From NCBI GenBank assembly GCA_033032175.1, contig CM065310.1, positions 7,130,001 to 7,194,000 of the forward strand: DNA of 64,000 nucleotides, read 5' to 3'. This document shows positions 57,579 through 64,000 of the stretch, piece after piece. Below the pieces are notes generated by a model. It had not been told where the DNA came from and searched no databases. It was given only the letters and a program-made list of their open reading frames with translations. The translations under genes were made by a program, and so were the position numbers. This DNA is from Saturnia japonica (Eukaryota; Arthropoda; Insecta; Lepidoptera; Saturniidae). Every line of letters begins with the position of its first letter. Positions within the stretch are counted from its first letter, which is position 1.

Positions 57579-59829
57579 AAGGTAAAACGAGAAGTCTCTG
57601 TCTTAACATAGTTTTTATATAATCAACCTTTTTATTAATGCTTAGAAAAGTATGCAAAAAGAAATAAAAATACTTTAATAGCATAATAATGTAACCAAAC
57701 AGTTTCTTTTACATTACAGAGTGCTTCAGTAAAACTAGACTAATTTGTCAATTAATTTCATGAAAAGTTCTTATTAAGAAACTTCATTGTATTATATGCA
57801 ATGGGTGACCAAGCTTTATTTAGAGTGTTGAAAAAAAGTTTATCTCGATAACGCTTGGTAGTAAAATATTAATAATGACATTTCCGCGAAATCAATTATA
57901 TTATATGTATAATTGTAGGTATACTAGAATTGCTCAAATAATATATTATTAGATATTATATACATTATGTAAACGTATGTAGTTTTATATATAAACTGCT
58001 TTATTATTATTTTTTATTTATAAAAACAACCACTAAATAAAATAACACTAGCTTTTTCACTAGGTTAATTAAGTACTCAAAATTTAAAGATAAGTGTAAT
58101 GAAAATGTATAAAATTACCTCTATCTAAATATATATTTATATGTAGTAAAATTATGTATGTAAATGTTAATATTATATACATAAAACGTATTTTAATTCG
58201 TATGTAACATAAAAATCAAACCTAGTGTAAAACATCAATCTTCAAAATATAATAACTTATACGACCATCTCAGTTCTTTATTATAGTAAAATTTATTACA
58301 CAGCGAAAACTTTAAATTTAGTGTTTATAAAAATCCTGTACACGAGAAATTTTACTTGCACATCGTGTGCATATACTTTTGTTATTTATCCCAAACATGA
58401 ATATTTTAACTGCCGGAGGTATTTCAAACTTTGCGGGAAACGACACCGCTTGCGTTCCATTAGTTGTGATACTTCTATAGTTTTACAATGTGAAAATTGT
58501 ATATCAAGAATTTTACATTTATCAAGTCCAGAGTTTTACAAATTTAGATAGATTGTTTGTGTGTAAGTTTCAATGAATATTCAAATTTTCAATTCGGTTA
58601 ATTACACAGTTTTCTGTATCACACTACTGTGATTGATTTATTATCGGTTGACGAATTGACCCTGGACATGTTCAGTCGGAAGAAGTGCTTATCAATCATA
58701 GATATTAAAAGTAGCTATTGCTAAATAAATATAGATGGCAATAGATTTATATCTCATTAAAAAATTACATTTATAATACTTACTAGAATACTAAAATAAC
58801 TTTGGCTATAAAAATGTCTAAAAAAGCCAAGTAAATCAAAATTAGTAAAGTGTTGTTGAGTTGTCTTAAGTTATATTAAGCACTTTTGTATCACTTTATC
58901 TCTACGTGTATTTTCTTCTATATCTTGTGCTAAATTAGCTATATAGCAATTTTATTTACATTTAAACATTTAAAAAAATGTTTATCTATTCCTTTGTATG
59001 TCTAGATCTATCTCAAAAAACAGATTGAGTAATATTCATGGAATTTTGTGCACTATAAAGTACCTACATCATTGCTATAAAAATTATCAATAAAATGTAT
59101 GTATTTTAATCAATATGAATTATAATAAGACAATATATCATAACAACGGTTTGTAGTTATTTTTAATAATTTAATAGCACTAGATAATAATATAAATAAT
59201 ATAAAGTCTAGATAAAATTTGTAAGATACCACACTTACCTGCTTAAAATAATACAGTTTAGATTTTTGAAAAAATTAAAGAAGTTACCTGACATTAATTA
59301 TAACTTTAACAATAATGTGTAATCTATACTTACCAGATTGAAAGGAATGGATCATCGACTTAGACAATGTCAACATTTATACTCGACCCTATCTTAATAA
59401 TGATTATCAATTTCGACCTTCTAACACTATTTGCATTATAATCCAATCGCAAGCTTTGTCTATTCAAAATAGCCGTCCTTCTTTGTTAAAATAAATTTCA
59501 TTTAGTTTACAAAATAGTTTACTTCTTTAAATTTGTTAAATTTACATAAAATTATAATAATTTATTAGTAACCATAGTACTTTACAAATAGTTTTATTAG
59601 GATGTACAAAATCCAGTTTCATATGAATTTTTAACAAACAATATGTAAGCATTTATATTTTAAATTACTTATCAACACTGACCTGCAATATTATTTAAAA
59701 ATACTCGCAATACATCGAGGGATCAGTTAATATTGTTTTGTTAGAAAATTAGTTTAGATTTTGTTTGATTAAGATTAAGTAGAGAGATAATATGTTTTAT
59801 GTTCAAAGTGATGCAAACTTATAAACTAA
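57579..59829. other. AT-rich DNA without recognised genes
   Basis: A 76-residue plus-strand frame at 58,321-58,551 has two CxxC pairs and further cysteines, but no recognised domain and a GTG start. Treated as unsupported. Confidence 0.35.
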
Positions 59830-60375
59830 CTAGCTGTGTCCGTGGCTTCGCTCACGTGGACTACAGAATGCCCGCGCGAATCTTGCTCCCCCGCTGCCGG
59901 CTATTTTAAAGACAAAACTGCTTATTGTGGGTGTTTCTTAGAAGATAGATGTATATTCTCTCGGACTTTTTGTAGATCTTTTTAATGCCTATAATTATGT
60001 TGTACATTAATTTGCTATATCTCTTATAGTTTACTCAGCATAAGCTATTAATCTATTAATCACTTATTAATAATCGGCTATTAATCGCCCGAATGACCAT
60101 GACCAGTTTTTTTTTATTTGTGCGGAACTCTAATTGTTTTCCCAAAATAAAAGTAGCCTAAGTTACTTCCTATAACGTCAGCTATCTATCAATGAAAGTC
60201 CCGTCAAAATCGGTCCAACCATTTCGGAGATTACCCGGAACGAACAGACAGACAAAAATTTTAAAAATAGGCTTTTTGTTGAGTGTGTCGTATATACTTT
60301 CATATTATGCATTTAGTAAAAAAACTGTTATTTTGACATTACAAAGAGACACTTCAATTTTATTAATTGTATAGA
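59830..60375 (-). mobile_element. Helitron-like family III, best complete copy
   Basis: On the minus strand it starts A|TCTATACAATTAATAAAA and ends GCGAAGCCACGGACACAG-CTAG|T. 546 bp, non-autonomous. Interior landmarks include GGAACGAACAGACAGACAA and TATTTTAAAGACAAAACTGC. Reference for the other four copies. Confidence 0.75.
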
Positions 60376-60649
60376 TTATCACACAGTGGGCGAAATTCGA
60401 CCGTAATTCATATTTTTTAAAGTTCGAACGTTACTTAGGTTCTTACGTCAAAGAGTACGTTTATATTATAGTACGTACACATTTACAGTTCGAAACTCAT
60501 TCCGCCAGTCTGCGAGTAATTTTATTCTATGTTGGCAACAATCGTTACTCTGTGCAATTGTTTGTCCAAAGACCATTAAGTGTTTGATATTTGCAGTATG
60601 AACGTAAACAAACGACAGACTATTAATACGTTTGACATTTGCAGTGGTG

Positions 60650-60945
60650 TTTTTGGCGGTTTGGTTTTTATTTTTAATTCAATAATTTATTCTTTAGACC
60701 CTATATTATGTAATATTGGTGGCATTTTGCATGATATAGTTTGGTTGTGTTGCATAAGTGAAGTGGATTATAAATAAAAAGTGGAAAACATGCATTTTGG
60801 AATGTCACAAAAACTCCCAAGATAGTTCTGACAAGAGAGCCACCATCTTGTCAGACAACCCCATTTTGTATATTGGAAAATTTTACGAATGCGTAAAAAC
60901 ATTGACACTGGCAAGTGCTTTTTGCGGCGCCAAAACAGGAAGAAG
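60650..60945 (-). mobile_element. Repeat family C, complete inverted copy
   Basis: Runs from TTTTGGCGGTTTGG to GCTTTTTGCGGCGCCAAAAC, the inverted equivalent of the copy at 46,725, including the short inverted ends. It is flanked on both sides by ATGAACGTAAACAAAC direct repeats (60,599 and 60,960). Confidence 0.55.
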
Positions 60946-62026
60946 AAGACATTTACAATATGAACGTAAACAAACATCAGTCTATTATTATTGTTATTGC
61001 TGTTGACTAATATTATTATTGTCAGTATGAACAAACAATGAGTGTTTTATTTTATTTTATGTATTTATAATAAATATTATATTAAAATTTTAGCTTTCTG
61101 CATTCGTTTTTTTTAACTATGCCAAATCTCATACGCGTCCATGCGTGCAATATGCTTAAAAAGGGATACATATTTTTCTCTAGACGTTTTATTATATAAG
61201 TAGATGATATTAAGGATTCAATGATTAAACTATAAAGGTCCGAAGTCAATTTGATCGGAATGTGGGCACACGAACAAAACTTGGACTTGCGAAAGAACAA
61301 GTAACAAAAACAAATGAAGCCCGGAAGTCAACAAAAGTTGAAGCAAATTTTCCCGTTCCTCCAATTACTGTTATTTCAGCATTACAAATTCTTTTCCTTC
61401 TACTTAGGCAATTAGTTGTCTCAAATTACAATGGATTGTATTCCAAAGGAAACGGATTTTGTCGAATAACAGGTACCGTGAATTAACATATGTATACGTA
61501 GGTACGACAGTAGAATCGCTACCCTGTAAGTCTACCAAATTAATATTGGAGTAAAATCGTTTTGTAATGTTGTTTTTAATTAAACAACTCGATCATGAAA
61601 ACAATGATCAATTAGACTATAAATAGAGCACACACAAAGAAAACATTTTCTTTCTAAAAATTATCTTAACGTTTCTAATGGCTTGTAATAATAATTCATT
61701 ATATGTAGTTATTGTTTTTAATTCGTTTTTAAAAAATCGCTACAACGAATTCGCTTTTTTTAAAACTGACCATTCATTTAGCCTTAATTTTTCGAACTGA
61801 CCATTCTGTTAGCCTTAAGGGTCATGGAGTTATTAGAGGCTTTACTGGGCTTGGAACAATTTTGTTGATAAGGTGTTGTAGAATGAGTTTCCCTTGAATA
61901 CTCTCTCCCTCTATCTCTCTCTTTTGAATACTATTTGTATTTATTTTAGGTTTGTTAATTTGTTAAACTATATATGGATTCATTAACCTAACTTCGTACT
62001 ATATATTTAATCTTCAAACATGGACC
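60946..62026. other. AT-rich DNA with small direct repeats
   Basis: A short duplication CTGACCATTC...TTAGCCTTAA occurs twice at about 61,766-61,822. No gene recognised. Confidence 0.4.
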
Positions 62027-62245
62027 TAATAAGGTGGTGGCTCCATTGTTAAAACTGTCCATTGAGGTTTGTAGCAAATTAACTTGTATATTTCTAGTCA
62101 TATTTTATAATCCATTTCAATTGTGTGTTCATAACCAAGCTATATTATGCAAAATACTACCACTATTACATAATATAGGGCCAAATAATATAAATTTATG
62201 TATTAAAATAAAAACTACAACATCAAAATCATACCAAAAACTTTA
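62027..62245 (+). repeat. Repeat family C copy
   Basis: GGTGGTGGCTCCATTGTTAA, AATCCATTTCAATTGTGTG, TATTATGCAAAATACTACCA and ATTACATAATATAGGGCCAA match the family order. Confidence 0.55.
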
Positions 62246-62727
62246 TCTCTACAAAAGTTTTGTTTTCTGTAATAGTCAATTTTAGTTCCACCAAACATCC
62301 GCTCAAGGTGTTGATAGAAAACGAAAGATTGGAAAGTCATATTCGAATACCATTATAACGTAAAACTATTGCTTGATATTTATGGAGAATGTTATTATTA
62401 TAATATATGAAAAATGCTGAGGCAGTAATAAGTGAAGATATACAATCATAATATAAATTTCTATATTTAGAAAATATTTTACATCTACTTGGGACATAGC
62501 CTCCTTTGTTTACTTTCTATAGGGCTCCTTCAAATGTTTCGGCTGAGAAAATTCTAATTTGAGGCAAGAGCTCAACTCAAGTACTTTTTTATTTTTTAAT
62601 TGTAGAGTGGGCGGTATTAGTACTACTGTTTTTTTTGGTACATTTTCACACAGTGTCATTTGATTCCATATTAAACATAGTTTTTGATACTATAACAGCT
62701 GATTGATATACACATATTATAATTAGA
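62246..62727. other. AT-rich DNA without recognised genes
   Basis: Nothing recognised. Confidence 0.4.
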
Positions 62728-62985
62728 TCATCATCATTTCAACCGAAAGACATTCATTATTAGGTCACAGGCCTCCCTAAAAGATCACCCATAACGACTA
62801 GTCCTTCGCTGGTCCACCAGGTCGTCGGTCCACCTTATGGCTGGAAAGCCCAAATTCCCCCTTACGAACTTTTCTGCCACATCAGTAATCTATAAACTAC
62901 GTACCCCGCACATTGTCTTTGAAATTTAGCAATTCTTAGAGTTATGACGGCGACTTAAGTCCTTGTGCGAATCTCCTCATTTCTC
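62728..62985 (-). mobile_element. RTE-type LINE 3' relic
   Basis: Begins with the RTE tail ATCATCATCATTTCAACCG and follows the same coding region as the 63-kb copy (CACCAGGTCGTCGGTCCACC, ACTTTTCTGCCAC, GCGAATCTCCTCATTTCT) with decay. Same orientation and only 85 bp from the younger copy. Confidence 0.65.
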
Positions 62986-63057
62986 CTTTTTTTTTTAATG
63001 AAATATTATATAATTAGATATTTAAGTTCATTGAACTACCAATAATGTTGAATTTTT

Positions 63058-63069
63058 AAATATTTACTT
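63058..63069. repeat. Target-site duplication of the RTE insertion
   Basis: AAATATTTACTT here and again at 63,920-63,931, marking both ends of the insertion. Confidence 0.85.
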
Positions 63070-63919
63070 CATTTCAGCCGCAGGACGTCCACTGCTGAAC
63101 ATAGGCCTCCCCCATAGATCTCCAGAGCGACCGATCTTGTGCGGCCTGCACCCAACGGCTCCCAGCGACCTTTATTGTGTCGTCTTTCCATCTAGTGGGG
63201 GGCCGTCCTACGCTACGTTTTCCGGTGCGTGGTCTCCACTCGAGAACCTTTCTGCCCCAACGGCCGTCAGTTCTCCGAACTATGTGCACCGTCCACTGCC
63301 ACTTCAATTTGCTAATCCTTATGGCTATGTCGGTTACCTTAGTTTGTCTACGGATCTCCTCATTTCTGATTCGATCTCGTAGAGAAACACCAAGCATAGC
63401 CCTCTCCATAGCTCGCTGAGCGACCTTGAGCTTTCTTATGAGGCCTACAGTGAGCGACCACGTCTCTGTGCCGTATGTCATCACTGGCAACACACACTGG
63501 TCAAAGACTTTCGTCTTGAGGCACTGAGGTATTTTGGACGAGAAGACGTCGCGCAGTTTCCCGAACGCTGCCCAGCCGAGTTGGATTCGTCGACTGGCCT
63601 CTTTTTCAAAGTTGGACCTACCTAACTGGACTGTATGTCCCAGGTAGATATATTCTTCAACAACTTCTAGACAAGAGTTCCCAACTGATACTGGGGTGGG
63701 CACCACATGGACATTCGACATGATTTTCGTCTTGTCCATGTTCATTTTAAGGCCCACCTGTTGAGAAACTTTGTCGAGGCCATCGAGCATTGTGCCAAGA
63801 TCTTCCAGAGATTCTGCCATGACTTCGATGTCGTCAGCAAATCGAAGGTGAGTGATGTACTCGCCATTGACATTGATGCCGAGTCCTTGCCATTCCAGGA
63901 GCTTGAAGGCGTCCTCTAG
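63070..63919 (-). mobile_element. 5'-truncated RTE-clade LINE
   Basis: 850-bp copy between two 12-bp duplications. It lacks a poly(A) tail and has only 4 bp after the stop codon, as expected of RTE elements with very short 3' UTRs. Truncated just upstream of the RT catalytic motif. Confidence 0.85.
63074..63919 (-). pseudogene. RTE reverse transcriptase C-terminal part
   Basis: The frame is open from the first base of the insertion to a TGA at 63,074-63,076, about 281 codons with no start codon of its own. It reads LEDAFKLLEWQGLGINVNGE, then the catalytic LRFADDIEVMAESLEDL, a thumb region (NMDKTKIMSN, YIYLGHTVQLG, LPVMTYGTETWSL) and the RTE-typical C-terminus (RRTDGRWGRKVLEWRPRTG, VGRPPTRWKDD, AQDRSLWRSMGEAYVQQW). 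The fingers and endonuclease are absent, so it is non-functional though otherwise unbroken. Confidence 0.9.
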
Positions 63920-64000
63920 AAATATTTACTTACATGCAAAAAACTCTTCGCTATACAAGTGAGTAAAATCTTACACTGAATACGAATTTTTCTAAGCTAC

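Noticed and set aside
58321..58551. Cys-rich 76-residue frame with two CxxC pairs
   Set aside because: GTG start, no known zinc-binding pattern, AT-rich surroundings; probably chance.
1..64000. Bacterial operons, phage defence, or other prokaryotic systems
   Set aside because: Poly(A)-tailed LINEs, LTR elements, Helitrons and SINEs show that this is insect DNA; no prokaryotic gene organisation is present.

Overview
The window is eukaryotic DNA from an insect, most likely a moth or butterfly. The background is AT-rich. Nearly all recognisable sequence is transposable elements of types common in Lepidoptera: an errantivirus-like LTR element, R1-, jockey- and RTE-type LINEs, several Helitron-like families with TC..CTAG ends, and tRNA-derived SINEs. 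No complete host gene is recognised. The window is probably intergenic or a large intron; a few GC-rich pockets with splice-like borders are the only host-gene candidates. I see no bacterial-type system, CRISPR array or rRNA gene.

Left part (1-19,100) holds the large elements. An R1-clade LINE, cut by the window edge and carrying two nonsense codons, ends in poly(A) at 3,262 inside a Helitron-like copy. A complete errantivirus-like provirus on the minus strand (5,354-12,923) has 299-bp LTRs that I read as identical, a CAGT target duplication, a tRNA-Ser-type primer site, intact gag, a canonical -1 slippery site, and one in-frame TAA in each of pol and env. A Pao-like solo LTR follows (about 13,186-19,082). 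Its four 103-bp tandem units each carry an arthropod initiator motif. A jockey-type LINE with both ORFs open (13,506-18,573) has inserted between that LTR's TATA box and its first initiator, leaving an 11-bp target duplication.

Middle and right parts (19,100-64,000) are AT-rich DNA with smaller insertions: a Helitron family with internal tandem monomers (copies near 3.5, 22.1, 33.6 and 42.9 kb), a second family starting TCTATACAATTAATAAAATT (24.7, 40.7, 41.8, 53.7, 60.1 kb), further Helitrons at 29.1 and 36.6 kb, a 583-bp Harbinger-type MITE at 49.2 kb with perfect ends, a possible hAT MITE at 51.0 kb, five RTE remnants including one at 63.1-63.9 kb with a 12-bp target duplication, a CR1/L2-like LINE tail at 52.1-52.6 kb, and SINEs near 19.5, 45.9, 56.9 and 57.2 kb.

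The most useful leads are the recent provirus that already carries two nonsense codons, the LINE that split a TATA box from its initiator, the alternating (ABAB) tandem repeat, the GC-rich exon-intron-like cargo inside the Helitron at 43 kb, and a coding-like candidate exon at 46.5 kb. Everything was read by eye without alignment. Family names rest on motifs, and the borders of decayed repeats are approximate.
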